Shown in pieces: positions 26,502 to 36,482 of a stretch of DNA of 64,000 nt. A model generated the notes under the pieces. That model was not told the origin of the DNA. It made no database searches and saw only the letters and a program-made list of their open reading frames with translations. Within the stretch, counting starts at the first letter, position 1, and each line of letters opens with the position of its first letter. The translations under genes were made by a program, and so were the position numbers. The DNA is taken from contig NZ_JACVMU010000007.1 of assembly GCF_014529985.1 (NCBI RefSeq), forward strand, positions 62,001-126,000, read 5' to 3'. The stretch comes from Leucobacter sp. cx-42. GTDB lineage: Bacteria > Actinomycetota > Actinomycetes > Actinomycetales > Microbacteriaceae.

Positions 26502-27814
26502 TAGCGTGCCTCTTCGAATCGCGCCGAGACTGCCTCGCCATGCGCGGGCAGGCCCTCGGCTCCAGCGAGAGAGAGCAATGGCGCTTCGACCTGTGCCAGC
26601 GCATCGCGGTCATACGAAATGATCTGCTGCGGACGTAGGAAGGTGTGTGCGCCGAGGCCGGAAGCAAAGCGTGCGGTACCACCGGTGGGAAGCACATGGT
26701 TCGAACCCGCGAGATAATCGCCAAGACTCACCGGACTGTAGCTACCGACGAAGATCGCACCTGCGTCAGTGATGAGCGAGAGAATCTCGTCATCGTTGCT
26801 GGTCTGGATCTCAAGGTGCTCTGGGCCGTATGCGTTACTTACCCGTGCACCAACGGTCATGTCATCAACCAGCACAATTGCCGACTGCGGGCCGCCGAGG
26901 GCCACTGCGACGCGCTCGGCATGACGGGTCTCCCCCGCACGTGCCGCAACCTCAGCCACGACGCGGGCCGCAAACTCTTCCGAATCGGTCACGAGTACCG
27001 AAGCTGCTGCCTCGTCGTGCTCAGCCTGACTGATGAGGTCGGCGGCGACGAAGCGGGGATCCGCGCTCGAGTCAGCGAGGACGAGAATTTCAGTCGTGCC
27101 TGCCTCAGAGTCAATGCCGACGAGACCGCTCACGACGCGCTTAGCGGCGGCAACGAACACGTTACCCGGGCCAGTGACGACATCGACCGGCGCAAGGTCA
27201 ATGCTCGGGACACCGTGCGCAAACGCTGCAATTGCGCCAGCGCCACCAATTGCGTACACCTCAGTCACACCGCACAGGGCTGCCGCCCACAGCACAGCGG
27301 GGTGCGGAAGGCCGTTGTTGTCCGCCTGAGCAGGCGAGGCAAGGGCAAGTTCGGGAACACCTGCGGTCTGCGCAGAGACGGCGTTCATGATGACCGACGA
27401 CGGGTAGGCAGCCTTGCCTCCCGGCGCGTACAGGCCTACGCGGGACACGGGCTGCCAGCGCTGCGTGATCGTGGCACCGTCAGCGATGCGGGTGACCTGC
27501 TCGGCAGGAACCTGCGCCGCAGAGCCTTGACGCAGACGCACGATGAGCTCGCGGAGTGCAGCCTCGACCTCGGGCGGGCAGTCGGCAAGCGACTCCTGCA
27601 CGGCTGTCTCTGGGACACGAAGCACATGCCCTTCAACACCATCAAAGTCGCGCGCCTGTTCACGCAGGGCAAGCTCGCCGCGGACGGCAACGTCCTGGAC
27701 AAGCGGGCGGACACGCTCTACGGCGACCTCTGCTCCGAGGGCCGCACGCGGGACGAGTTTGAGCAGGTCAGCGCGGGTAAGCTCGCGCCCCCGCAGATCA
27801 ATCGTTCGCATCAC
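26501..27814 (-). CDS. hisD: Histidinol dehydrogenase
   Basis: A 437-residue enzyme for the last two steps of histidine synthesis. Signatures: [50 protein letters not shown], and the zinc/catalytic AEHDEAA and [21 protein letters not shown] segments. Start is GTG 27814 or the following ATG 27811, with GGAAGG just upstream. It sits alone among his genes, between a methyltransferase gene (24-base gap) and nrdR. Confidence 0.95.
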   Translation of the reverse strand: MMRTIDLRGRELTRADLLKLVPRAALGAEVAVERVRPLVQDVAVRGELALREQARDFDGVEGHVLRVPETAVQESLADCPPEVEAALRELIVRLRQGSAAQVPAEQVTRIADGATITQRWQPVSRVGLYAPGGKAAYPSSVIMNAVSAQTAGVPELALASPAQADNNGLPHPAVLWAAALCGVTEVYAIGGAGAIAAFAHGVPSIDLAPVDVVTGPGNVFVAAAKRVVSGLVGIDSEAGTTEILVLADSSADPRFVAADLISQAEHDEAAASVLVTDSEEFAARVVAEVAARAGETRHAERVAVALGGPQSAIVLVDDMTVGARVSNAYGPEHLEIQTSNDDEILSLITDAGAIFVGSYSPVSLGDYLAGSNHVLPTGGTARFASGLGAHTFLRPQQIISYDRDALAQVEAPLLSLAGAEGLPAHGEAVSARFEEAR

Positions 27815-27838
27815 CCTTCCAGTCTACCTGGCGGGCGG

Positions 27839-29410
27839 TCACACTCCCGTCGATGGCGCGAGCATTCCGAGCCATGCGAGCTCGCGCACGGCCGAGATGA
27901 GCGCCTCGGCAGCTGCGCCGCCGTCGACCTCAAGGATCGTCGCAAGCGCGTCTGCAATCTGACCGAGGTCGAGGTCGCCATCGCACGCACCAACCGCGGC
28001 GGCAATGAGCGGATCCGCCCCCACGCGCCGCGCGAGCGGACGGTCGATCGTGAGCGCAAGCGCTCGCGGCGATTCCTCGCCCGGAGTGTGCTCGCGTTCT
28101 TCAACAACATCGCGTGACCGCAGCCAGTGCGTCGCCAGCACCTCGGCGTCGCTCATCCGCGCGGCAATGACGCCGTTCGTAAATGCCGATGCGAGCAGGT
28201 CACCAGTTCGCGGCCCGCCGTACGCACCGGCAACCTGCTCGATGTGCACGAGCGGGTCGACTCCCGGCGTGACTTCCCGACGGATGCGGATCGACCCAAG
28301 CCCCACCCCGGCGATGCGGCGCGCAGCGAAATCGTTGAGCCAGCCGTTCATCAGGCGCTCAAACTCTGCAGAGCCGGGGCGTGCGCCACCGTCGCGGGCC
28401 CAGGTCTCTGCGTACTGTGCCGGCTCGACGCGATCTCGCTCAATGACCCACGCGGCAAGCGCACCGTGCGCGTCGCTTGCCGCCTCGATCCAGGTCTGCA
28501 CGCGGCCGAGTCCATTCTGGCCCCACGGCGATTCCCAGTTCGCGAGGCAGATGAGCGTGCCGCCGGCTGCGAGCAGCGCTGGTCCCTCGCGTACCACCCG
28601 TTCCGCAAGCGCGTCACCGGTCATTCCACCGTCTCGGTACTCATAGACCGGGGCAGAGTCGTCACGTGGCGTGATCACAAAGGGAGGGTTCGACAGCACA
28701 AGTTCGAAGCTTTCTCCCTCGACCGGAGCAAACAGATTCCCCTGTCGGAATTCAATGTTAGACACTTCGTTGAGGCGTGCGTTGGCACGTGCGATCATGA
28801 GCGCGCGCTCAGAAATGTCCGTGGCGACGACGGGGCCGCGAAGCGCGAGGTGCAGGGCAACAATGCCGCAACCGGTACCCAGATCGAGTGAGCTTGCGAC
28901 ATCACGGCCCGGCGCCTGGGAGATGAGCGAACGGGTCGCACCGCCAATTCCCATGACATGATCGGTGCGCGCAGGACCGCGGCGCAGCTGATCGTCAAGG
29001 TCGGAAATGATGCGCCAATCCAGCGGATCATCGCTCCGCGAGTCTTCGACCTGCACCGGGTTCAGGGAAAGCGCTGCCCGGAAACGCTCATCTGCGGCGC
29101 TCGCGCCATCGGCGACACTGGCAACGAGGCCGAGCTCAACAGCACCAGTGGCCGTCAGGCTCGGGAGCGCATGGGTGAGATCGGCAGCGCTCACCTCCTG
29201 ACCAAGCAGGAAGATCTGAATGAGGATGCTCAGCGGCGTCTGCTGATCCGCACCCTGCGCACGTTCGGAAAGCACCCGCAACGCAGGTGCGAACACACCG
29301 CGCAGACGCGCGGCGTCGGCAGTCACACCAAGCTCAGCCATCACGGCTTCTGCCCAGTAGTCCGCGTGGTCAAGGTCGTGGCGCAGCTGGTCGATAAGGT
29401 CGATCTTCAC
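27839..29410 (-). CDS. SAM-dependent methyltransferase, HemK/RlmG-like with long flanking domains
   Basis: A 523-residue protein. An N-terminal all-helical region (about residues 1-130) is followed by a Rossmann methyltransferase with motif I DLGTGCGI near residue 172, VATDISERAL, and the catalytic SNPPFV near residue 232, as in N-methyltransferases acting on RNA, DNA or protein. The C-terminal 200 residues show SIRIRREVTPG and look like an actinobacterial winged/RNA-related extension. Substrate unknown. First gene of the operon with hisD, nrdR and pyrD. Confidence 0.85.
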   Translation of the reverse strand: MKIDLIDQLRHDLDHADYWAEAVMAELGVTADAARLRGVFAPALRVLSERAQGADQQTPLSILIQIFLLGQEVSAADLTHALPSLTATGAVELGLVASVADGASAADERFRAALSLNPVQVEDSRSDDPLDWRIISDLDDQLRRGPARTDHVMGIGGATRSLISQAPGRDVASSLDLGTGCGIVALHLALRGPVVATDISERALMIARANARLNEVSNIEFRQGNLFAPVEGESFELVLSNPPFVITPRDDSAPVYEYRDGGMTGDALAERVVREGPALLAAGGTLICLANWESPWGQNGLGRVQTWIEAASDAHGALAAWVIERDRVEPAQYAETWARDGGARPGSAEFERLMNGWLNDFAARRIAGVGLGSIRIRREVTPGVDPLVHIEQVAGAYGGPRTGDLLASAFTNGVIAARMSDAEVLATHWLRSRDVVEEREHTPGEESPRALALTIDRPLARRVGADPLIAAAVGACDGDLDLGQIADALATILEVDGGAAAEALISAVRELAWLGMLAPSTGV

Positions 29411-29442
29411 CGTGCAAGCTTACGGTGTGGACCTCAGGAATG

Positions 29443-29475
29443 CCGAACGCCCCGACACAGTGCCGGGGCGTTCGG
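29443..29475. terminator. Hairpin between permease and methyltransferase genes
   Basis: A perfect 12-bp inverted repeat (29443-29454 with 29464-29475), downstream of the leftward permease gene, 12 bases after its stop. Confidence 0.85.
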
Positions 29476-29487
29476 GGTGCGCTCGAG

Positions 29488-30972
29488 TTAACGCTTCGTG
29501 ACCGAACTGTTGACCTGCGTAGAGATCACGGTGTCGAAGTTCGGACCCGCGATGCGACGCTTCTTGAGGTTCTTGTTCACCAGCGGCCAGAAGATCACCA
29601 GAACCAACGTTGCCGCGAGGCTCGTAAAGACCTGCGTGCGACCGCTCTCAGACGTCAGCATGACCACGACGATCGCAGCGATCGCGGCGATGAGGAAGAT
29701 GTTCAACCAGGGGTGCAGCCACACCTTGATCTTCAGCTTGCCTACTTCATCAGGGGTCATCTGCTGGCGCATACGCATCTGGGTGAGTGCGATGAGTACG
29801 TACACGAAGAGCGCAACAAGACCGGCCGAATTCATGATGAAGTCAAAGACGCCAGAGTCGGGAGCGAAGAAGTTCACGAGGGTAGCGATAATGCCACCGA
29901 ACGTTGAAGCAATGAGCGCAAACACGGGCACCCCGCGTCGGTTCTTGCGAGCGACGATCTTCGGGGCGTAGCCCTGCTCTGCGAGCGCTGCAAACATACG
30001 CGATGCAGAATACAGGCCAGAGTTGAGCACCGAAATCACCGCGGTGAAGATGATGAGCTGCATAATCTCGGTTGCGAAAGGCAGGCCGAAGCGTTCGAAG
30101 ACCAGGGTGAACGGCGCGTTCGCGACGTTCGTCGGAGCAGGAAGCTCGTTCCAGGGAATGACCATGGTGACGATAAGTACGCCGCCAACAAAGAAGAGGA
30201 GGATTCGCCAGATCACGGTACCGGTTGCCTGGCGAATACCCTTTCCGGGATCCTCAGACTCAGCGGCGGCCATGACCGCAATTTCAGTGCCGAAGTAGGA
30301 GAAGATCACGAGCGAGACGCCAGTCAAGGCGATGCCCACACCGTTCGGTGCGAAACCGCCGTGCTCCCACAGGTTGGGAACCGAGAAGTGCGAATCGGGC
30401 CACAGGCCAAGGACGAAGAGGACGCCAGCGCCGAGGAAGACGACGATCGCGATGACCTTAATGCTCGCGAGCCAGAATTCCACCTCGCCGAATGCGCGCA
30501 CCGACACCATATTCACGCCGATGAAAAGCACAAGCATGCCAATACCCCAGGCCCACGATGGCAGCACCGGGAACCAGGCGTGGAGTGTTTCGCCACTCAA
30601 GACCGCTTCATAGGCCAGCACGCCAACCCAGAAGTACCAATACAACCAGCCCACCAGATACGCCGCCCAGCCGCCAAGGCCGACGCGAGCGTATTCCATG
30701 AAGGATCCGGTAGCTGGCCGGTTCGCAGCCATCTCGCCGAGCATGCGCATCGCGAGGAAGACCAACAAGCCGCCGATGAGGTAGGAAATGATCGCGGCGG
30801 GACCGACGCTCCGAATAACGTTGCCCGAGCCAACGAACAACGCTGCGCCGATGATGCCACCGAGCGTGATCATGGTCACATGTCGTGACCGAAGCTTTTG
30901 CTGACCGGAAACAACTTGGCCTGCTGATGTGGCCGGGGATACCGGCTTGTCGTAGCGAGATTCACTCTGCAT
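29488..30972 (-). CDS. APC superfamily amino acid permease
   Basis: A 494-residue, twelve-helix transporter. The N-terminal consensus is clear: SRHVTMITLGGIIGAALFVGSG, then AAIISYLIGGLLVFLAMRMLGEMA and ATGSFMEYAR, placing it in the AAT (GabP/AnsP-like) group. Amino acid specificity cannot be read. ATG 30972 has AAGGG six bases upstream; the frame is open to 31029. It is monocistronic, with a hairpin at its 3' end and an unusual palindrome upstream (31094-31112). Confidence 0.9.
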   Translation of the reverse strand: MQSESRYDKPVSPATSAGQVVSGQQKLRSRHVTMITLGGIIGAALFVGSGNVIRSVGPAAIISYLIGGLLVFLAMRMLGEMAANRPATGSFMEYARVGLGGWAAYLVGWLYWYFWVGVLAYEAVLSGETLHAWFPVLPSWAWGIGMLVLFIGVNMVSVRAFGEVEFWLASIKVIAIVVFLGAGVLFVLGLWPDSHFSVPNLWEHGGFAPNGVGIALTGVSLVIFSYFGTEIAVMAAAESEDPGKGIRQATGTVIWRILLFFVGGVLIVTMVIPWNELPAPTNVANAPFTLVFERFGLPFATEIMQLIIFTAVISVLNSGLYSASRMFAALAEQGYAPKIVARKNRRGVPVFALIASTFGGIIATLVNFFAPDSGVFDFIMNSAGLVALFVYVLIALTQMRMRQQMTPDEVGKLKIKVWLHPWLNIFLIAAIAAIVVVMLTSESGRTQVFTSLAATLVLVIFWPLVNKNLKKRRIAGPNFDTVISTQVNSSVTKR

Positions 30973-31093
30973 GTTTCGCCCTTGAAAAATCGAGACTCTT
31001 TGCCTGTTGCCACGCTGCTCTACAAGCAAGATGGCAACACTGCCAGGTCCTGGTGAGAACCGTCCCGCTTAGTCTCGCGGATCACTGCAAATA

Positions 31094-31112
31094 TGCAGAT
31101 GTCGCATCTGCA
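31094..31112. promoter_or_regulatory. Strong palindrome upstream of the permease gene
   Basis: tgcagatg-tcg-catctgca, an 8-bp-arm palindrome, flanked by outer cactg (31083-31087) and cagtg (31113-31117) arms that would extend a hairpin. It lies about 120 bases before the permease ATG in a 269-base gap and looks like an operator, possibly overlapping a promoter. No matching -35/-10 pair was seen. Confidence 0.5.
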
Positions 31113-31190
31113 CAGTGACTTCCGATCGCACTGGGCAAACCCGCCGCATGAGAATTTGACAGGGCCACCCACATGTTTCATGACACAAAA

Positions 31191-31223
31191 CAGCGGCTAC
31201 TTCCAAAAGAGAAGCAGCCGCTG
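31191..31223. terminator. Terminator downstream of SDR gene
   Basis: A 13-bp hairpin with one mismatch (31191-31203 with 31211-31223) 18 bases after the SDR stop, with TTTTGTG following on the minus strand. Confidence 0.75.
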
Positions 31224-31241
31224 AGTGAAGCAAGAAAGCGT

Positions 31242-32024
31242 TTAGCCTTCGCCGTTGAAGCTTGAAGTGTCACCAACGAGACGGGTGTTGTCTGCGGGGA
31301 CCGGCTCAACCGCAGCCTTCGCAACCTCAGCAGCGAACTCTGCGACGTTGTACAGCTTGCCTGCCTGCTCACGACGCTCTTCAATCGCGCCGGGGTTCAG
31401 ACGGTTGAGGAGCGTTGCGGTAACAGTGCCCTCAATCATGTCGCCCGAGACCACGACGAAGCCGATGCCGCGAGCTTCAAGCTCGGGAATACGCGCACGG
31501 AGTGCGTCTTCGCCGGCACGCTTCGACTCTGCAACCGGGACATACTCCGGCATGGTCGGGGTCGTGCGAATGAAGTGTGCCTGGTGGCTCGTCACGAACA
31601 CGACGCGCGAACCTTCACCGAGCAGCGGAAGCGCTGCATCGAGCACACTGAGCTGCGCGTCACGGTTCAGCTGCAGAGCGTAGTCCTCAGCCATGCCGCT
31701 CTCCATGCCGCCCGAAGCGTTAAGCACGAGGATGTCGAGACCGCCGAACTCTTCCTTCACGTTCGCCATCATGGCCTGCACTGACTCGGGGTCGGTGAGG
31801 TCAGCACCCTGCACGAGCGCGCGAACACCAAGGTCCTGCAGCTGCGAAGCAAGCTTCTCTGCGCGGGGCGCCTTGTTGCGGAAGTTTACGACGACGTCTG
31901 CGCCAGCTTCTGCAAAGTAGCGGACGGTGTCGGCGCCAACGCCGCGGGAGGATCCCGTGACCAGTGCGCGGCGGCCAGCAAGGCTGCCCGACTCGAGGAC
32001 GGTGGGCTGAGCGGTTTCAGTCAT
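31242..32024 (-). CDS. SDR family oxidoreductase with displaced active-site tyrosine
   Basis: A 260-residue short-chain dehydrogenase fold. Cofactor loop TGSSRGVGADT, a VLNAS motif replacing NNAG, and catalytic Ser in VTSHQAH. The expected YxxxK is not present: the only Tyr near is in EYVPVAESK, with Lys seven residues after Tyr instead of four. The C-terminus (VGDTSSFNG) is also short. It may be a divergent member or have reduced reductase activity. ATG 32024 has AAAGGAG eight bases upstream. Divergent from rbpA. Confidence 0.82.
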   Translation of the reverse strand: MTETAQPTVLESGSLAGRRALVTGSSRGVGADTVRYFAEAGADVVVNFRNKAPRAEKLASQLQDLGVRALVQGADLTDPESVQAMMANVKEEFGGLDILVLNASGGMESGMAEDYALQLNRDAQLSVLDAALPLLGEGSRVVFVTSHQAHFIRTTPTMPEYVPVAESKRAGEDALRARIPELEARGIGFVVVSGDMIEGTVTATLLNRLNPGAIEERREQAGKLYNVAEFAAEVAKAAVEPVPADNTRLVGDTSSFNGEG

Positions 32025-32179
32025 CTGCGATGCTCCTTTGAGGACTCTGCATACGTACCCACCCAGCGTACTGGAAGAAACATTCCCTCTATCGCCGCGA
32101 CGCGATCCCCGATAGCCTGCACATAGGTGGGCGGCGATGAAGAAGCCAGGAGGTGTCGCCCTCGACATGGAGGTCCAAG

Positions 32180-32545
32180 ATGGCCGATCGCACACTTCGC
32201 GGAGCCCGCATTGGCGCTACGAGCATGCAGAATGAGCAGGGCGTTGAGCTGGCTCCCCGCAAGACCGTTGAATACCTGACCGACAAAGGCACCCGTTTCA
32301 AGGTGGTCTTTGACGCCGATGCCGAGCCCCCGGCCGAGTGGACCGATCAGCGCAGTGGCGAACTCGGCTTCCTCGACGACGAGGCAGGCAAGGCTGCTCG
32401 CGCCGAATTTGAAGGCAAAGAGTCGACGCAGCGCACCCCATGGGACATGCTCATTGAGCGCCGAAGCCGCGAAGAGCTTGAGGAAGTTCTTGAGGAACGC
32501 CTCAAGATCCTGCGCGCTCGCCGCGGTAGCCGCAAGAAGAAGTAA
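32180..32545 (+). CDS. rbpA: RNA polymerase-binding protein RbpA
   Basis: A 121-residue actinobacterial transcription factor that binds the housekeeping sigma factor and stabilises the open complex. The family layout is seen: N-terminal ADRTLRGARIG tail, EYLTDKG and FDADAEPPAEW core, then TPWDMLIERRSREELEEVLEERL (sigma-interaction domain) and a basic tail. No cysteines are present, so there is no zinc site, in line with non-Streptomyces homologues. The ATG at 32180 has GGAGG six bases upstream. Convergent with lnt, six bases apart. Confidence 0.93.
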   Translation: MADRTLRGARIGATSMQNEQGVELAPRKTVEYLTDKGTRFKVVFDADAEPPAEWTDQRSGELGFLDDEAGKAARAEFEGKESTQRTPWDMLIERRSREELEEVLEERLKILRARRGSRKKK

Positions 32546-32551
32546 CGCCTC

Positions 32552-34192
32552 CTAGGCTGCGGGGTCGTTGCGCTTGCGCGATCCGCGCCCCTGCCAGAGA
32601 CCGACTGCGCCGGCTGCACATCCGAGCGTCCCGAGGAGCATCCAGAAGGCTGCGAACCACGACCCCAACACGATGCCTGCCGTTGCGCCTGCAACAAGCG
32701 GCACCTCAGCGACCATCGCATCACGAGTGAACGGTGTCAGCGCATCAGCTGACGTGCCATCGGGGAGAACGATCGCGCTCGTGCCCACGGTCGAGATGTT
32801 CACGAGCGAGCGTCCGCTCTCAATAGCGCGCAAACGTGCAATCGCAAGCTGCTGCGCGCTCTGGTCAGTCTGGCCAAAGTCAGCATTGTTCGTCGGGCCG
32901 AGGATGAGTTCTGCACCGCCCGCATTCATTGCGCGCGCCTGATCGTCGATCACCATGTCGAAGCAGATCGCTGTGCCCATACGCACAACGCCCTGCGCGG
33001 TGACGGCTTCGAGGACCGACGGACGCTCCCCCGGCGTGTATTCCAGCTGCACCAGGTCGACGAGATCTGGTGCCAACATGTGGAAGAAGTCACGGTTCGG
33101 CATGTATTCCGCAAACGGAACTGGGAATCGCTTGTCGTATCGCTGGTCAGTGACACCGAAACGGTCGACCACCACAACGCTGTTCGAGTAGATGCCCTCA
33201 GGAGTCTCTGGCGTGAAGTCCTGCAGAATCGTGCCGACGACAATCGGCGCATCGGCCCGAGCTGATAGCCGCGCGACCTCCATACTGCGGAGCGGTTTCC
33301 CCGGCAGGTCAAACTCAGCAGAGTTCTCGGGCCACACGATGAGGTCAACGCGCTCCCCCGTGGCCTCAAGCTCATCGAGCAATTCTTCAGTGCCTGTCAC
33401 ATGATCGCGAAATACCGCACCTGCCTCACGATCATCAAAGATCGCAGCCTGTGCGTTTCCCTGCACCGCTGCGACGCGCAGGGTGCTGGTCGTTGGCAAG
33501 GTATACGGCGGCACGAACGCAGTAGTAGCGACGACAGCTGCGGTCACACCCAGACCGATGACTCGGTGACGTGCGGTGATCCGCGCCCTATTCGTACGCG
33601 GCCAGGCGTACCCAACCACGCAGGCACTAACGAGCACAACCAGACCGCTGAACCCGGCGAATCCGGTCCACGACACCAGCGCGTTCCACGGTGATTCTGC
33701 GAGGGGGAAACCAGCTCGCCCCCACGCGAACCCACCGTATGGCAGCGAGATCTGTCCCTGCTCGCGCAGCACCCAGAGTCCTGCGGCAGAGAGCGCCTGC
33801 GCAGGAACGAGCCAGCGCGCAAGATGGGGGCGGATCGCAGCAAGCTGTGCCAGTCCCCGTGTTGCGACGGCAGTGACGCCGCCAAGCAACACCATCCACA
33901 CCGTCATCGCACCTGCAAGCCCGATCCACGGCAGTGGGCCGAGGTACAGGGTCAGCCAAGAAATGTGCAACAGCCAATACGCCGCGCCAGCAATAAGCCC
34001 GGCAAGGAGTGCCACGCCAACGCGCTGCTGCCACCACGCTGCAAGTATGAGCGCAATCCCAGGCAGGATGAGCGGCCACGCTCCGACTCCGGGACTTGCG
34101 AGGTCAAACAGCGCGCCGCCCGCCGCCGCGGCAGGAAATGCAACGTACCACGCAAGGCGCGCGGGCTGCCCCGCGGTCTGCAACCAGGCCAT
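32552..34192 (-). CDS. lnt: Apolipoprotein N-acyltransferase
   Basis: A 546-residue membrane enzyme that adds the third acyl chain to lipoproteins. The N-terminal half has seven or so hydrophobic segments; the C-terminal nitrilase-like domain has the catalytic set: Glu in WPENSAEFD, Lys in YDKRFPVPF, Cys in GTAICFDMV. ATG 34192 shares one base with the helicase stop (TGATG). Actinobacterial homologues are often beside or fused to a polyprenol phosphate mannosyltransferase, which is not here. Relevant substrates in the window are the CtaC, FKBP and ABC lipoproteins. Confidence 0.9.
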   Translation of the reverse strand: MAWLQTAGQPARLAWYVAFPAAAAGGALFDLASPGVGAWPLILPGIALILAAWWQQRVGVALLAGLIAGAAYWLLHISWLTLYLGPLPWIGLAGAMTVWMVLLGGVTAVATRGLAQLAAIRPHLARWLVPAQALSAAGLWVLREQGQISLPYGGFAWGRAGFPLAESPWNALVSWTGFAGFSGLVVLVSACVVGYAWPRTNRARITARHRVIGLGVTAAVVATTAFVPPYTLPTTSTLRVAAVQGNAQAAIFDDREAGAVFRDHVTGTEELLDELEATGERVDLIVWPENSAEFDLPGKPLRSMEVARLSARADAPIVVGTILQDFTPETPEGIYSNSVVVVDRFGVTDQRYDKRFPVPFAEYMPNRDFFHMLAPDLVDLVQLEYTPGERPSVLEAVTAQGVVRMGTAICFDMVIDDQARAMNAGGAELILGPTNNADFGQTDQSAQQLAIARLRAIESGRSLVNISTVGTSAIVLPDGTSADALTPFTRDAMVAEVPLVAGATAGIVLGSWFAAFWMLLGTLGCAAGAVGLWQGRGSRKRNDPAA

Positions 34193-36480
34193 CAGCTCGA
34201 GCTCGAGGCTTCGACGATGCCGCGCTTCACGAGGCGCTTTGCATCGCGTGCGCGCGTTGCCAGCTCTGCGAGCGACTCGGGGGCACCCTCGAATTGGGCG
34301 GCGTGTGCACAGGCCTGAGCGACCTGATCGAGCAGGTCGATGGTCTGCTTCGACCAACGGACGAAATCGCCTGCTCCGATGCCGCTCTGCGCGAGCACGT
34401 TCTCAAACGTTGCACCTGCAGCCCAGTCGTACATGGCTGCCGCGAGGCCAGCATGCGGCATGGTCGTCTGCGGCAACCGATAACGCTCAGCGAGGTCGTC
34501 GAGATAGACCCACTCATCGAGGATCCGATCGTAGGCAGCCGAGAAGGCACCTCCCGGCAGGCGTGGCGACTCTTCGTCATCTCGCCGCGGCTCGTAGCTC
34601 AGCGTGCAACACATTGCCGCAAGCGCGGTCGCATCGAGTGGCTCAAACAGCCCAGAACGAATGCACTGTGCGACAAGCAGATCACGATCTCCGTAGATAC
34701 GCCGGAGCATCTCGCCCCACCCCGTCACGACGATCTCGGTCTTGTCGTTGATACGAGTCTTCTCGAGATAGTCGAGTTCAAGCAGCTCATCAACCACGCG
34801 ACCAAATGTGCGAGCGATCGTGCCCGTCTTGTTCGTGACCTGGCGGCGACCGCGCTCAATCTTGCGCCGAAGTTTACGAGCGCGGTCTTCCCAGCGCTTC
34901 TTGTCGGATCCCTGTGCCTGTTCCGCCGCGCGCTCGTAGCCCGCAAGCGAGCGCTGCTCGGCCTGGAGGTCACGAGCCTGGTCCACCACCGCGCGGTCTG
35001 CCTGGAACTGTGCAAAGGAGAGCTCAAGTGTGTCTTGCGCCTGCTCGACCGTCAGCCGCTCGAGCAGATTCACTGCCATGTTTGGCGTGGGCCGGAAGCT
35101 TGACTTGACGGGGAACGAACGTGCACCTGCGAGCTGCGAAAGCTCTTCAACGTTCAGCCCGTCCTGCCAGACGACAACGGCGTGACCCTCAACGTCGATG
35201 CCACGTCGGCCGGCTCGACCGGTGAGCTGGGTGAACTCGCCTGAGGTGAGCGGCACACGCTGTTCGCCATTGAACTTATCGAGACGTTCAATGGCGACCG
35301 CGCGGGCAGGCATATTAATACCGAGCGCGAGCGTTTCCGTTGCAAAGACGATCTTCACGAGACGGCGTTGGAAGAGTTCCTCGACCGCCGACTTAAACGC
35401 GGGAAGCAGGCCTGCGTGGTGAGCCGCGATGCCACGCTCGAGACCTGAGATCCAATCGCGCACCCCGAGCACCCGGCGATCCTCAGCTGAGAGGTCTCGG
35501 ACGACGCGATCCGCCACCTTTCGGATCTCAGCGCGCTCCTCGCGGGAGGTGAGATTCATTCCTTCAAAGAGACACTGCTTGACGGCCTGATCGCAGCCAT
35601 TTCGGCTGAAGATAAAGACGATAGCCGGCAGCAACCTCGCCTCGGCGAGCGACCGGGCAATATCTGCGCGGGAGATGCGTCGTGAGCGACGTTCAGGGGC
35701 GCGTCCACGGGCACGCTCACGACGATCACGGCTGTTTCGCCCACCGCCGCTCGGGCGGGGGCTTCCCGCCAGCTGCCGCAGGTCTGGATTCACGCGACCG
35801 CCGGTCGTCGTCTCACCATCCTTCGTGACAAACAACGGAATGAGTTCACGCGAGGTAAGCACGTGCTGGTACAGCGGCACTGGGCGATGCTCAGAGAGAA
35901 TCACGTCAGTCTCGCCGCGAACCGCGTGCATCCAGTCACCGAACTCTTCCGCGTTCGACACGGTCGCAGACAGCGACACGAGACGCGTCTCTGGCGGCAG
36001 GTGGAGAATGATCTCTTCCCACACGGCACCGCGGAATCGATCGCCGAGGAAGTGCACCTCGTCAAGCACGACGAAACCGAGGTCATCGAGCGCCGACGAC
36101 TCCGCATAGATCATGTTTCGCAGCACCTCGGTCGTCATTACGACGATGGGTGCGTCTCCGCGCAGATTGACGTCACCCGTGAGGAGGCCAACTTCATCCT
36201 CACCGTAGGCCTCGCAGAGTTCATGGAACTTCTGATTCGAGAGCGCTTTGATCGGCGCGGTGTAGAAGATCCGCTCATCACGCTCTCGGCGTGCGAGGTA
36301 CACGGCAAACTCTGCAACCGTTGTCTTACCCGACCCGGTCGGCGCAGCAACAAGTACGCTCTTGCCGTCTTCCAGTCGAGCACATGCCTCGCGCTGGAAC
36401 GGATCCAGCGGGTATGCAAGGCGCGATTCAAAGTGGTCAAGGGCGGGATGCGTTGTCATCTCTGAACCGGCCTCAGACAT
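34192..36480 (-). CDS. helY: Ski2-like DEAD/DEAH box RNA helicase (HelY-like)
   Basis: A 762-residue SF2 helicase. Motifs in order: Walker A APTGSGKT near residue 46, TTEVLRNMI (Ib), DEVHFLGD (II), SLSATVSN (III), then, after an Arg/Gly-rich insert near residues 240-265, the second RecA domain with TETLALGIN and QLTGRAGRRG (VI). The C-terminal third resembles the Ski2/DSHCT domain. The ATG lies two bases after the tatC stop. Length is slightly short for the family. Role in RNA processing or decay is inferred from the family. Confidence 0.9.
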   Translation of the reverse strand: MSEAGSEMTTHPALDHFESRLAYPLDPFQREACARLEDGKSVLVAAPTGSGKTTVAEFAVYLARRERDERIFYTAPIKALSNQKFHELCEAYGEDEVGLLTGDVNLRGDAPIVVMTTEVLRNMIYAESSALDDLGFVVLDEVHFLGDRFRGAVWEEIILHLPPETRLVSLSATVSNAEEFGDWMHAVRGETDVILSEHRPVPLYQHVLTSRELIPLFVTKDGETTTGGRVNPDLRQLAGSPRPSGGGRNSRDRRERARGRAPERRSRRISRADIARSLAEARLLPAIVFIFSRNGCDQAVKQCLFEGMNLTSREERAEIRKVADRVVRDLSAEDRRVLGVRDWISGLERGIAAHHAGLLPAFKSAVEELFQRRLVKIVFATETLALGINMPARAVAIERLDKFNGEQRVPLTSGEFTQLTGRAGRRGIDVEGHAVVVWQDGLNVEELSQLAGARSFPVKSSFRPTPNMAVNLLERLTVEQAQDTLELSFAQFQADRAVVDQARDLQAEQRSLAGYERAAEQAQGSDKKRWEDRARKLRRKIERGRRQVTNKTGTIARTFGRVVDELLELDYLEKTRINDKTEIVVTGWGEMLRRIYGDRDLLVAQCIRSGLFEPLDATALAAMCCTLSYEPRRDDEESPRLPGGAFSAAYDRILDEWVYLDDLAERYRLPQTTMPHAGLAAAMYDWAAGATFENVLAQSGIGAGDFVRWSKQTIDLLDQVAQACAHAAQFEGAPESLAELATRARDAKRLVKRGIVEASSSS

Positions 36481-36482
36481 GG

